Source of the DNA: Pleionea sp. CnH1-48
Lineage (GTDB): Bacteria; Pseudomonadota; Gammaproteobacteria; Enterobacterales; Kangiellaceae
Direction of reading: 5' to 3'
NCBI RefSeq assembly: GCF_024124665.1
Contig: NZ_JAMXSB010000013.1
Location: 62,001-126,000, forward strand
DNA: 64,000 bases
The position numbers and the translations under genes are program-made. Below are positions 47,584 to 56,787 of this stretch, piece after piece (position 1 is the first letter of the stretch; each line of letters starts with the position of its first letter). The notes below the pieces were generated by a model. It searched no databases. It saw only the letters and a list, made by a program, of their open reading frames with translations, and had not been told where the DNA came from.

Positions 47584-47991
47584 TTATTCTTGCATGTGTA
47601 CAACAACTTCTCGCGTTGAATTTTGATGGCGGTGTTCCCATAAATAGATCCCCTGCCAGGTACCTAACAAAAGCTGGCTTTGTGAAAAAGGAATCGAAAG
47701 CGATGCAGCAGTAAGAGACGCTTTGATATGAGCAGGCATATCATCAGGCCCTTCGAAGGTGTGAGTATAAAGAGGATCATTTTCTGGAACTAACCGATTC
47801 AACCAATGCTCCAAATCTCGACGAGCAGAAGGATCAGCGTTTTCCTGAATCGTTAAGCTGCATGACGTATGCCTTACAAAAACAGTGCAGAGCCCTTCAA
47901 ACATCCCACTTTTATTAACAGCCCAGTTAATCTTATCTGTAATTTCAAACAATCCTTGGTGCGAAGTCACAACGCTCAGACGCTCAATCAT
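47584..47991 (-). CDS. yjbQ: YjbQ/UPF0047 family protein
   Basis: 135 residues from the ATG at 47991 (the frame is open to 48030, almost to the ERIC repeat). Family blocks: GLCTVFVRHTSCSLTIQENA, then DMPAHIKASLTAASLSIPFS and LGTWQGIYLWEHR. UPF0047 members can show weak thiamine-phosphate synthase activity in vitro; the true role is unknown. Conserved His residues are present (RHTSC, WEHR). Confidence 0.9.
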   Translation of the reverse strand: MIERLSVVTSHQGLFEITDKINWAVNKSGMFEGLCTVFVRHTSCSLTIQENADPSARRDLEHWLNRLVPENDPLYTHTFEGPDDMPAHIKASLTAASLSIPFSQSQLLLGTWQGIYLWEHRHQNSTREVVVHMQE

Positions 47992-48022
47992 AATGCTCTC
48001 TCGATCTTTAAGGTAAGGAACT

Positions 48023-48147
48023 ATACCCAAAGTATTTCAAGGTGCAGGTAGGCGGCCAGCAAACGAGTCCCCTGAGCTTAGATAGACTAAGCGATTGGGG
48101 TGAGTGCGCGCGGCCAGCACCGCTGCATCTTGAAAGGCGACGGGTAT
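48023..48147. repeat. ERIC-type intergenic palindromic repeat, copy 3 (125 bp)
   Basis: Begins ATACCCAAAGTATTTCAAGG and ends CTTGAAAGGCGACGGGTAT. The core blocks CCCCTGAGCTTAG and CTAAGCGATTGGGGTGAG are those of ERIC. It lies between yjbQ and alr. Confidence 0.85.
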
Positions 48148-48269
48148 ATATGACAGTATGACTTAGTTTTTTATCGGTATAACTAAATAATAAATATAGT
48201 CATCACTTTTCAAACAGAACTAAAATTTGGTGTGTGGGCTTTTCGTTGACTGTCTCTGTTGCATCAACT

Positions 48270-49358
48270 TTAACTCGAATGAACTTCGTTAACACAATGA
48301 AAACTGACCCGTGATGTCACTCCACAAAGTAAAGTATAGGGAATAGTATCGGCATGACGAGCTACTTCTTCAACAGGTAGTTCACTGCCCCATAAGACAA
48401 CACGATCACCGAGACTGTCACTTGCCTCACTCCCCAAATCAATCGCAATCATGTCCATAGAAACACGACCCGCTAATTTTGCTAAGCGGCCGTTAATCCA
48501 GACCGGCGTACCATTCTTCGCGTGACGGGGATAGCCATCACCGTAACCTATGGCAACGATGCCAATATAAGAATCTTTATCAGCAACCCAGTGAGCGCCA
48601 TACCCGACAGAATCTCCTTTCTTGATCGATTTAATCGCAATCAAGCGAGACTCTAGTGTCATCACAGGTTGCAGCTTATGATCAGCTCCAACGCGATTTG
48701 AAAGTGGCGAGCATCCATATAATAAAATACCAGGGCGTACCCAGTCATAATGGGATTCTGGCCAGGCTAGAACCGCCGCCGAGTTGGCTACGGTTTTAAG
48801 TTCGTTTTTGTCGTGGACCAAACGCTTAAACAAAGATAACTGTTGTGATGTTTTATCATTAGAGATCTCATCAGCACAGGCCAGGTGGGTCATCAGGCGA
48901 ATCTCTTTTACCTGCGGTAAATTTTTTAATGCTTGGTAAGCCTGCAAATAACTCTCTTCATCAAAGCCAAGGCGGTTCATTCGACTGTCTAACTTAAGCC
49001 AAACAATCAAAGGTTGAGTCGATGAACTTTTTGCCAAAATATCAATTTGAGCCTGATGATGAATGACCGTTTGCAGGTTATAAAGACTCGCCATATCTAA
49101 CTCAGACTGATCAATAAAGCCTTCTAGCAAAACAATAGGCGCATGGATGCCTGCCTGACGAATTTCCACCGCTTCTTCCAGACAGGCAACGGCCAAAGCG
49201 TCAGCTGCAGACAATGCTCGCGCTACAGGTAATAATCCATGACCGTAAGCATTGGCTTTAACCACAGCCATGGTAGAGCTTTTGGGAGCTAACTGTCTGG
49301 CAATAGAAAGGTTATGCCGCAACGCCGACAAATCTATGGTTGCACGGGTTGGCCGCAT
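48270..49358 (-). CDS. alr: Alanine racemase
   Basis: 362 residues. The PLP lysine lies in MAVVKANAYGHG and the opposing catalytic Tyr in DSVGYGAHW. Further blocks: LDSRMNRLG, VRPGILLYGCSP and GRVSMDMIAIDL. It supplies D-Ala for peptidoglycan. Its ATG overlaps the dnaB stop by one base (TGATG), the usual dnaB-alr arrangement of gammaproteobacteria. Confidence 0.96.
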   Translation of the reverse strand: MRPTRATIDLSALRHNLSIARQLAPKSSTMAVVKANAYGHGLLPVARALSAADALAVACLEEAVEIRQAGIHAPIVLLEGFIDQSELDMASLYNLQTVIHHQAQIDILAKSSSTQPLIVWLKLDSRMNRLGFDEESYLQAYQALKNLPQVKEIRLMTHLACADEISNDKTSQQLSLFKRLVHDKNELKTVANSAAVLAWPESHYDWVRPGILLYGCSPLSNRVGADHKLQPVMTLESRLIAIKSIKKGDSVGYGAHWVADKDSYIGIVAIGYGDGYPRHAKNGTPVWINGRLAKLAGRVSMDMIAIDLGSEASDSLGDRVVLWGSELPVEEVARHADTIPYTLLCGVTSRVSFHCVNEVHSS

Positions 49359-50734
49359 CAGTACTCCTCTTCCATGTATTCGGCCGCATAATTCACAAAG
49401 CGGTTGAAATGCCCCTGGAACGATAAATTAACGGTACCAATGGGACCATTACGCTGTTTACCGATAATCACTTCGGCCAAGCCTTTGGCTTCGGTGGCTT
49501 TGTTGTACACTTCGTCACGGTAAACAAACATAATGATATCCGCGTCCTGTTCGATCGCTCCTGATTCACGCAGATCAGACATAACCGGGCGACGATCTGC
49601 ACGCTGCTCCAACGAGCGATTCAGCTGTGATAACGCAATAACAGGAACCTTCAATTCTTTTGCCAGAGCTTTTAATGAGCGCGAAATCTCTGAGATTTCC
49701 AGCGTTCTGTTATCGGATAGGCCAGGTACCTGCATTAACTGTAAGTAATCAATTACAATCAAGCCGATATCGCCATGCTCACGTACAATACGACGCGCCC
49801 GAGAACGGACTTCGTTAGGTGAGAGCCCAGCAGAATCATCAATAAACATTTTGCAGTTGTTCTTGAGGATATTGGTCGCCACCATCAGATTATCCCAATC
49901 GCGATCATCCAGGTGTCCTGAACGCAACCGAGTTGCATCAACGCCACCGATCGATGCAAAAGAACGCATCAATAACTGATTGGCAGGCATCTCCATACTA
50001 AACACCGCCACCGGTTTGCCGCCGTGAATAGAGGCATGCTCAGCGATATTCATCGCAAAGGTTGTCTTACCCATTGCCGGACGTCCTGCCACAATGATTA
50101 AGTCTGTTGGCTGCAATCCACGAGTCTTCTCATCCAGATCTTTGAAGCCTGTAGACTGACCCGTCATGCCGCCATCGGACTCCACAGCAAATTGAATTTT
50201 TTCTAGTGTTTCTTCAAGAAAGCTTGCCGCGATTTGTGGGCCAGCATCATTGGTCTCGCGCTTTTCAGCAATTTTGAATACTAAAGATTCAGCCCTATCA
50301 AGCAAATCATTCGAGTTTTGGCCTTTGGGGAAGTAGGCAGAATCAGCAATTTCATTCGCAGTATGGATCATTTCACGCAAGATAGCGCGTTCTCGAATAA
50401 TCTCTGCGTAAGCCAAAATATTGGTGGCACTGGGTGTATTTTTCGCCAAATCGTCCAGATAAGCCAAGCCGCCGGTGTTATCTGCCTCCCCCTCTTGCTC
50501 AAGAAACTCATGAACGGTCACCACATCCATCGGCTTAGAGTTGGCCGCCAAATACTGAATCGCTCGAAAAATAGCCCGGTTGCTTTTGGTATAAAAATCA
50601 TCAGCGACAATCTTATCGCCGACTTTATCCCAAGCTTCATTATCCAGCATCAACCCACCTAATACGGATTGCTCAGCTTCTAAAGAATGAGGAGGAACTT
50701 TTAACTGTGCTAATTGGGGATCAGAATTGCTCAT
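49358..50734 (-). CDS. dnaB: Replicative DNA helicase DnaB
   Basis: 458 residues from the ATG at 50734; the longer frame to 50767 adds an unconserved MGINAFYLDGL. N-terminal block KVPPHSLEAEQSVLGGLMLD, Walker A GRPAMGKTTFA, Walker B VIDYLQLM, the arginine-finger region ALSQLNRSLEQRADRRPVMS and IEQDADIIMFVYRDE. No intein. It unwinds DNA at the replication fork. Confidence 0.95.
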   Translation of the reverse strand: MSNSDPQLAQLKVPPHSLEAEQSVLGGLMLDNEAWDKVGDKIVADDFYTKSNRAIFRAIQYLAANSKPMDVVTVHEFLEQEGEADNTGGLAYLDDLAKNTPSATNILAYAEIIRERAILREMIHTANEIADSAYFPKGQNSNDLLDRAESLVFKIAEKRETNDAGPQIAASFLEETLEKIQFAVESDGGMTGQSTGFKDLDEKTRGLQPTDLIIVAGRPAMGKTTFAMNIAEHASIHGGKPVAVFSMEMPANQLLMRSFASIGGVDATRLRSGHLDDRDWDNLMVATNILKNNCKMFIDDSAGLSPNEVRSRARRIVREHGDIGLIVIDYLQLMQVPGLSDNRTLEISEISRSLKALAKELKVPVIALSQLNRSLEQRADRRPVMSDLRESGAIEQDADIIMFVYRDEVYNKATEAKGLAEVIIGKQRNGPIGTVNLSFQGHFNRFVNYAAEYMEEEY

Positions 50735-50823
50735 AAGACCATCTAGATAGAATGCGTTAATACCCATGAGTTTGCAGGCAAAGAACAGGTTCTTAGAGCC
50801 CTATTGCAACACTCGTTTCATAT

Positions 50824-50863
50824 AAAAAAAACCCCTTGTTTGGTTTGCACCAAACAAGGGGTT
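50824..50863 (-). terminator. Intrinsic terminator of the rpsF-rpsR-rplI operon
   Basis: A 13-bp stem (CCAAACAAGGGGT with ACCCCTTGTTTGG) around a six-base loop. On the minus strand it is followed by T8, 66 bases after the rplI stop. Confidence 0.93.
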
Positions 50864-50928
50864 CTATTCTGTCATCCACTCAAGGTTCCGTAAAGAACAT
50901 TCAGTGTCTGCTACATCAAAGTAATGAC

Positions 50929-51378
50929 TTACTCTTCTGCAGCAACGTTAACAGTGATAGTAGTGTCAACGTCAGTGTGCAAGTGGATAGCAATCTCAAA
51001 CTCACCAACTGTACGGATAACACCGTTCGGCATGCGAACTTCTGCTTTAGATACTTCAACGCCAGCAGCGGTGATCGCATCAGCAATGTCACGAGTACCG
51101 ATAGAACCGAACAATTTACCTTCATCACCAGCGTTAGCTGTCAAAGTAATGCTCAACTCTTTCAATTTTTCTGAACGCGCTTCTGCAGCCGCTAAGCTTT
51201 CTGCAGCCGCTTTTTCTAACTCAGCGCGACGCTGTTCGAAATCAGCAACGTTAGTCGCTGTAGCCGGAACTGCTTTTCCGTGAGGAATCAAAAAGTTACG
51301 GCCGTATCCGTTTGCAACAGATACTTTATCACCCAGGTTACCCAGGTTACGGATTTTTTCCAACAGAATGACTTCCAT
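50929..51378 (-). CDS. rplI: 50S ribosomal protein L9
   Basis: 149 residues, normal length. N-terminal signature [20 protein letters not shown], then [15 protein letters not shown], a long connecting helix ([18 protein letters not shown]) and the C-terminal domain with [16 protein letters not shown]. Last gene of the operon with rpsF and rpsR. Confidence 0.98.
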   Translation of the reverse strand: MEVILLEKIRNLGNLGDKVSVANGYGRNFLIPHGKAVPATATNVADFEQRRAELEKAAAESLAAAEARSEKLKELSITLTANAGDEGKLFGSIGTRDIADAITAAGVEVSKAEVRMPNGVIRTVGEFEIAIHLHTDVDTTITVNVAAEE

Positions 51379-51418
51379 CAGTCTTTCCTCTTAATTCAAA
51401 ATTCTGACGACAGGCGAC

Positions 51419-51646
51419 TTACTTGTGTGAATCGCTGTATGGTAATAAAGCTAAGAAACGAGCGCGTTTAACAGCTTTTGCTAACTGACGCTGGTATTTA
51501 GAACGAGTACCTGTGATACGGCTAGGTACGATTTTACCAGTTTCAGTGATGTAGCTTTTTAATGTAGCCAGATCTTTGAAATCGATTTCTGTAACGTTTT
51601 CTGCAGTGAAACGGCAGAATTTACGACGACGAAAATAACGTGCCAT
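51419..51646 (-). CDS. rpsR: 30S ribosomal protein S18
   Basis: 75 residues: [22 protein letters not shown]-type [20 protein letters not shown] and the basic [20 protein letters not shown]. Follows rpsF by 17 bases. No priB lies between them, unlike the E. coli operon. Confidence 0.98.
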   Translation of the reverse strand: MARYFRRRKFCRFTAENVTEIDFKDLATLKSYITETGKIVPSRITGTRSKYQRQLAKAVKRARFLALLPYSDSHK

Positions 51647-51663
51647 GTGATTAATCTCCTAAA

Positions 51664-52077
51664 TTATTCTGCGTCTGCTTCAGCAGCAGGCTTGGCGGCT
51701 TCTTCAGCAGCAGGCTTGGCGGCTTCTTCAGCACGAGGTGCTTTAGTAGCGGCTTCGCTGTTCTCTTTTGCTAATGGAGAAGGCTCGGTTACGGCATTCT
51801 TACGACGGATAGTCAAATGACGTAAAACAGCATCGTTGAAACGGAAAATGTTTTCGATTTCTTCGATAGCAGAAAAATCACACTCAACGTTCATTAAAAC
51901 GTAGTGAGCTTTGTGGACGTTTTGGATAGCGTAAGCTAATTGACGACGACCCCAGTCTTCCATTCGGTGAAGGTTTCCACCAGAGTCTTTGATGATGCCC
52001 GTGTAACGCTCGATCATGGCAGGAACCTGATCGCTCTGGTCCGGGTGAACCATGAATACGATTTCGTAATGATTCAT
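51664..52077 (-). CDS. rpsF: 30S ribosomal protein S6
   Basis: 137 residues from the ATG at 52077, which has AAGGAG 6 bases upstream; the longer open frame to 52215 is upstream leader. Core: [20 protein letters not shown] and [20 protein letters not shown]. The C-terminal tail is an Ala/Glu/Lys extension with a tandem EEAAKPAA repeat (twice), a length-variable part of S6 that is glutamylated in E. coli by RimK. Confidence 0.97.
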   Translation of the reverse strand: MNHYEIVFMVHPDQSDQVPAMIERYTGIIKDSGGNLHRMEDWGRRQLAYAIQNVHKAHYVLMNVECDFSAIEEIENIFRFNDAVLRHLTIRRKNAVTEPSPLAKENSEAATKAPRAEEAAKPAAEEAAKPAAEADAE

Positions 52078-52115
52078 AATTGCTCCTTTCGGTTTCCAGC
52101 CACTGCCCTTTAAAT
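52078..52115 (-). promoter_or_regulatory. Possible S6:S18 autoregulatory leader
   Basis: The transcript just before the ATG reads GGCTGGAAACCGAAAGGAG. It has a CCG close to the ribosome-binding site, the trinucleotide recognised in known S6:S18-binding leaders. The full secondary structure was not verified. Confidence 0.3.
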
Positions 52116-52186
52116 AGTGCAATAGCAAGGAGTTTAAGCAGATTGTAAATAGAACAGCATTGACATGCTGTAAAAATGAGCCGCGA

Positions 52187-52215
52187 ATTATACGGAAAAC
52201 CAGATTAAATAGCAA
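52187..52215 (-). promoter_or_regulatory. Promoter of the rpsF operon
   Basis: TTGCTA (52215-52210), a 17-base spacer and TATAAT (52192-52187) on the minus strand, followed by a GC-rich TCGCGG discriminator as in many ribosomal-protein promoters. Confidence 0.75.
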
Positions 52216-52382
52216 GCAGACACGCTACAGTATAAAAGCTAAACCTATTACGACAACAGGACTTAAGAATCAATGAGTTACAGTAACTCTTAAGCATAAA
52301 TCAAAGTATATAATAGTGTTCAGTATCTTACTCAATGTCTAAACCACCTAAATACTACTGCATCACCGACTAACAACTGAAT

Positions 52383-53060
52383 TTAAAACTCATGTAGTTC
52401 CCACGACTCGAAGTCAACACTAGGCTCTTTTAGCATTTCACGATAAATATAAGGGTGGGCATTACCCTCTAGTTCAATAGAATAGATAGATTCAATATTC
52501 AGCTCAGGGTACTTTAGGGATGCGACTTCCAAGTCCTTAGCCTTATTGTGATCATAAACAAAGTACCCTACCAGAGGGATTGCGAGGACCTTCCTCGGAT
52601 CTGGTATCGAGTGTGCAACAAATCGACCTAGATAGTAGGTTTTACCTGACTCAATCTCAAAAGGCACAGAGAACTTGCCCTTTGATTTCGAAGAAGAAGC
52701 CATTCCCGGACCCGACCAATGAAAACTAACGCCAGTAAAAGAATATTTCCCCGGTTTAAGTAAGATCTTATAAACACCTATTTTGTTATGAACATCATTG
52801 TAGTCATTGACAGAACTGGAGAAGGTACTGGAGTTATATCTTGCTTTTAATATGCTTTCATTAGAATGCTCATCTTTGAAATATAAGTTATTGGCATAAA
52901 AATCATTATATCAAGGAGCTGGTTTGTATATTCCTATGGACACAATAACAGTAGCTGCTGATGGTAATTGATCTTGTACTTTGTCATTTATATACAATGA
53001 CTCAAGAGTTGCGCAGCCACTCAAACAGCATAGAGCGAAAGTTATTAGTAAGCGATACAT
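52383..53060 (-). pseudogene. Lipoprotein gene interrupted by an in-frame TGA
   Basis: Read in one frame from the ATG at 53060: a lipoprotein signal (MYRLLITFALCCLSGC, lipobox LSGC), then TLESLYINDKVQDQLPSAAT up to KPAP, where TGA occurs at codon 50 (52911-52913). The same frame continues without another stop through YNDFYANNLYF, LLKPGKYSFTGVSFHWSG and FSVPFEIESGKTYYLGRF to 52383, giving 225 codons in all. The downstream half alone (ATG at 52703) would lack a signal. A single nonsense change is the simplest reading. The product family is not recognised; it looks like a small beta-rich surface lipoprotein. Confidence 0.72.
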
Positions 53061-53568
53061 AAATACCCACCGTAACAATAATAATTGGTTAGTATAGGCT
53101 GTTGTTTTCAACTATCCACCAAGCAAATTATCTAATCCAAAAGAATAATTGCCGACAACCAACATCAGGATTCAGCTGCTTTAAACCGCCAACTTCATTT
53201 TTCTTTTGACCTTATTGCTATATTCCCTCCATCTAATAGCTCATAAACCAATAAAATGATTCATAGCAGCAAATTTTAACAATTCCAAGCCTTATATCTA
53301 AAGCTTAGCTAGTCATTCAAAAGCCAATTAGTTTGCACTCACACTTCGCAAGAGCTTTATATCTAAAGAGCTCTATGTTGCGTATCTAACCAAAGATGTC
53401 TTAAGAAGCCCTATTCAGTTAAATTTCTTTAAAATACTTATTGTATACAATATCCAATATAAAATAGTCTAAAAATCGCAAACATGATGATTCATTTGCT
53501 CACAATAGAAGCTCTCGTCGTGCGGTATCAGTGCGAGTCGATAATTCAAAATAAAAAGGAGCATTCCA
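53061..53568. other. Region upstream of the large TonB receptor gene
   Basis: About 508 AT-rich bases without a gene. It contains two direct copies of TTATATCTAAAG (53292-53303 and 53357-53368), 65 bases apart. AAAAGGAG lies just before the receptor ATG. Confidence 0.5.
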
Positions 53569-56500
53569 ATGCCATTCAATAATACTTTGGGGCCTTCTCG
53601 ATTTAAGCGTAGTCTCGCGGCTGCAGCCATTAGTGCCCTACTCGGGGGAGTTAGTATTTCAACTTATGCTGCGAGCGATTCTTACGGTGAAATAGGAGGA
53701 ACCGTCATCGAGCATCTCGGTGATGAGTTAACCCAGGCAACCATTATCATTCGCCACCAAACCAAGGGCTTTACTCGACAAGTTACCACCAACAGCGATG
53801 GCGAGTTTGTCCTTAAATCCCTGCCATTAGGCTCTTATACCATCACCATCAGTAAAGATGGTTACGAGAGTGTCAGCCAGGAAAATATAAAAGTATCACT
53901 CGGAAACCGAACACCACTTAACGCCACTCTCAAAACCCTTGGCACCAACACACTGGTGATATCCGGTGCAGCGGTCTCAAAGATCGATACCTCCAGTTCG
54001 CAACGGGGCATCAATCTTAGCGCCGAAGAGCTGGAGCTTCTGCCGATTGGTGAGGATCTCACATCGGTCGCATTGATGGCACCCGGCAATGCACTCGGCG
54101 ATAGTGGAATCTTCAGTGGGATCAGTGGTTCCAGTGGTCGACTGGTCGCTTCTCAAGGTGGCTCTGTTGCAGAAAACGCCTACTTCCTAAATGGCACCAA
54201 CATCACTGATGTTCGCTACAACGCTTTAATATCTGACTTTCCGTGGGAACTGGTTTCTGAAGTTCAGGTGATCACAGGAGGTATTCCAGCACAATATGGC
54301 CGAACCGTAGGCAGCGTTACCAATCTGGTTGCAAAATCAGGAGACAATGAGTTTCGTTATGGCATAAAAGTCGACTGGCAACCTGAAGGACTCAGCGCTC
54401 AAGCCCCAGATTTTAACTTTCTGAAAGGTGATGGAACGGGCTGGACCAATCATATTCGCAATAGTGAAAACAGCAGTGATAGAAAAGAATACAGCCTTTA
54501 TGCCAGTGGCCCTCTCATCGAAGATAAAATGTTTTTCTATGTGCTCTACTCTCCCGATAAAGTGGATTCAGAGTGGGCGGCAGCAGGTGAACCAGAAGTA
54601 AGAAAAACTTTTCGAGAACGAAAAACTGACCGTGCTTTTGTCAATCTTGATTGGGAAGTGACCGACGGACACTCCATCACTTTTATGATGATGGATTCAG
54701 CTCAAGATGTTACTGACAATCAATTTTTCTGGCATGTTGCCAATGGGCTAGGTGACCCCGTTAATAGCGATCCTAATATTGATAATACATTTACCTACGA
54801 CACGCGTATTTCGACCATTAATTACAGTGGCTACCTCACCGATAGACTCTCTGTATCCAGCACCTACGGAAAACTGAGTTTCGATAGTGACCTGCGCACA
54901 GGAACACCCGACCTCGCACCTTTATCGAATTGCACAACAGGAACCTGTATTCCCATTGGTAACTGGGTTGGTAGTTATGACTCAGTAAACAGCGATGAGC
55001 GCGAAGAGTTTCGTATTGATTTTGAATTAGAACTTGATGATCACACCATTAGCTTTGGTTACACCGAAGAAGAATCTAACTCTAAAACATTAGGCGCCTA
55101 CCACGGTCCTAATCGTCGACTGGAACAGATCTGGCACACCACCGCAGGCGGAACACGTTGGAGTGACTCAGGCGTTGATATTGTATTGCCTCCCAACAGT
55201 GACTATCGCTGGACTCGAGAGTTTACTAAAGACGTCAATGTAGATTCCGGCAGTTCTGCATTTTATATCGAAGACAGCTGGCAGGCGACCGACGCATTGG
55301 TGGTCACTTTTGGTATTCGCAACGAACACTTCTGGAACAAAACCAACGATGGTGACAAGTGGATCGACTTAAAAGATCAAATAGCTCCTCGATTACAACT
55401 CAACTATGATCTAGCTGGTGATGGTAGTCAAAAGGTTTACTTTAACTGGGGACGCTATTATCAACCCGTTGCACAAAGAGTTAGCGAACGATTTACCGCC
55501 CCAGAAATCGATGTACGTACCTATGCATTGGTGGATAGTTACAACGCTGATGGTACGCCCAATGTCGGTCCAATTCTTGGTACGCAAACTGTCGGCAATG
55601 GTGAAGTACGTCCAGGCCAGATTTATGCGGCCGATAACCTAAAACCTATGTACCTTGATTCATTCTCGCTCGGTTATGAATTTACAACAGAGAATAACTG
55701 GCTGTTGGGAGTGCGTTATACCCATCGAGATCTCAAACGCTCCATCGAAGATTCAGCCATCGACACAGGCGTACTTGCCTGGTGCGCAGATACAGGCCGA
55801 GACTGCACAGGGTTTGAAGCCGTTGCTGGACAAGTATGGAATGGAGGACAAGCTCGCGTCTGGAATCCCGGGAGCGACCTTTCGATCTGGGAAGATTTTG
55901 ATGGCGATGGCACACTTGAACTCGAAACCATTCCATCCTCTTATCTTGGTTATCCAAAAGCAGAACGAACGTATCAAGCATTAGAGTTTACTTTTGACGG
56001 GCAAGTCAGCGAAAACTTTAATCTCTCAGGCTCTTATACCTATAGCAAAAGTGAAGGCAATATCGAAGGTCTGGTACGTTCTGATAACGATCAACGAGAT
56101 CCGGGATGGACGCGTGCCTTTGATGAACCACAAATCACTGACTTTGGTTTTGGCCGCCTACCGAATGATCGCCCTCACTCCTTTAAGCTATGGGGCTTGT
56201 ATCAACTCGATGATCAGTGGAGTACCAGTTTTAACTATCAGGCATTCTCCGGTCGTCCTATTAATCACTTTGGCTACCATCCAGAGCTAAGAAGCTGGGG
56301 AGCAGAGTACAACTATCGCGACGAAGTTCCAGTACCAAGAGGCACTGCAGGGCGCACACCTTTCCAACAAAACTTAAGTGTGAACCTGAATTATCTTGCG
56401 CAGTTATTTGAAGGCGACCTCAACATAACAATCACCGTATTTAATCCGTTCAACTGGAGCAAAGTGACTCAGGTAGAGGAAGTCGGAGAACTCTCTGCTC

Positions 56501-56622
56501 GACAAGATCTGGATAACGACGGTGTCTACGAGACGCCAGCAGAACGTAACTATTTGTGGGGCACACCAACAGGTTGGCAAGCTCCTCGCTACGTTGAGTT
56601 ATCAGTCCGTTACGAGTTTTAA
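53569..56622 (+). CDS. Oar-like TonB-dependent receptor with carboxypeptidase-regulatory domain
   Basis: 1017 residues. A signal peptide (LAAAAISALLGGVSISTYAA) is followed by a carboxypeptidase-regulatory-like beta-sandwich (EIGGTVIEHLGDELTQATII ... VTTNSDGEFVLKSLPLGSYT). The plug region contains NAYFLNGTNITDVRYNAL and EVQVITGGIPAQYGRTVGSV. A long barrel ends in PRYVELSVRYEF. This is the Oar/OmpA-related receptor group, implicated in uptake of large ligands or outer-membrane trafficking. Substrate unknown. Start ATG at 53569 with AAGGAG 7 bases upstream. Confidence 0.93.
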   Translation: MPFNNTLGPSRFKRSLAAAAISALLGGVSISTYAASDSYGEIGGTVIEHLGDELTQATIIIRHQTKGFTRQVTTNSDGEFVLKSLPLGSYTITISKDGYESVSQENIKVSLGNRTPLNATLKTLGTNTLVISGAAVSKIDTSSSQRGINLSAEELELLPIGEDLTSVALMAPGNALGDSGIFSGISGSSGRLVASQGGSVAENAYFLNGTNITDVRYNALISDFPWELVSEVQVITGGIPAQYGRTVGSVTNLVAKSGDNEFRYGIKVDWQPEGLSAQAPDFNFLKGDGTGWTNHIRNSENSSDRKEYSLYASGPLIEDKMFFYVLYSPDKVDSEWAAAGEPEVRKTFRERKTDRAFVNLDWEVTDGHSITFMMMDSAQDVTDNQFFWHVANGLGDPVNSDPNIDNTFTYDTRISTINYSGYLTDRLSVSSTYGKLSFDSDLRTGTPDLAPLSNCTTGTCIPIGNWVGSYDSVNSDEREEFRIDFELELDDHTISFGYTEEESNSKTLGAYHGPNRRLEQIWHTTAGGTRWSDSGVDIVLPPNSDYRWTREFTKDVNVDSGSSAFYIEDSWQATDALVVTFGIRNEHFWNKTNDGDKWIDLKDQIAPRLQLNYDLAGDGSQKVYFNWGRYYQPVAQRVSERFTAPEIDVRTYALVDSYNADGTPNVGPILGTQTVGNGEVRPGQIYAADNLKPMYLDSFSLGYEFTTENNWLLGVRYTHRDLKRSIEDSAIDTGVLAWCADTGRDCTGFEAVAGQVWNGGQARVWNPGSDLSIWEDFDGDGTLELETIPSSYLGYPKAERTYQALEFTFDGQVSENFNLSGSYTYSKSEGNIEGLVRSDNDQRDPGWTRAFDEPQITDFGFGRLPNDRPHSFKLWGLYQLDDQWSTSFNYQAFSGRPINHFGYHPELRSWGAEYNYRDEVPVPRGTAGRTPFQQNLSVNLNYLAQLFEGDLNITITVFNPFNWSKVTQVEEVGELSARQDLDNDGVYETPAERNYLWGTPTGWQAPRYVELSVRYEF

Positions 56623-56636
56623 CATTCCCTACAGCG

Positions 56637-56657
56637 CGAGGGGTACGCCGCCCCTCG
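56637..56657 (+). other. GC-rich hairpin after the TonB receptor gene
   Basis: CGAGGGG-TACGCCG-CCCCTCG begins 14 bases after the stop codon. It lacks a T-tract, so it may stabilise the 3' end ahead of the true terminator at 56707. Confidence 0.5.
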
Positions 56658-56706
56658 GCTATCTGTCTTGGGCAATTGAGTTGTATTGCCGTTTGGTTTT
56701 ATTTTT

Positions 56707-56731
56707 CTGGAGCCGATGGCTCCAGTTTTTT
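56707..56731 (+). terminator. Intrinsic terminator of the TonB receptor gene
   Basis: CTGGAGCC-GAT-GGCTCCAG followed by T6. Confidence 0.9.
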
Positions 56732-56787
56732 AAGCTTCGATCGATACTAAAAACAGAATCTATCCATAATCAAAACGGATACATCCG

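Larger units (their letters stand above)
52078..52382. other. Intergenic region between rpsF and the broken lipoprotein gene
   Basis: 305 bases. The right-hand part holds the rpsF promoter and leader. The remainder, 52216-52382, shows no gene or clear signal. Confidence 0.5.

Noticed and set aside
52078..52215. 46-residue N-terminal extension of rpsF
   Set aside because: It spans the promoter and leader; the ATG at 52077 has an ideal ribosome-binding site and the normal S6 start.
52911..52913. Selenocysteine at the internal TGA of the lipoprotein gene
   Set aside because: No typical bacterial SECIS hairpin was apparent directly downstream and the protein shows no redox motif; a nonsense mutation is simpler.
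56637..56657. GC-rich hairpin as the TonB receptor terminator
   Set aside because: No T-tract follows; the hairpin at 56707-56731 with T6 is the better terminator.
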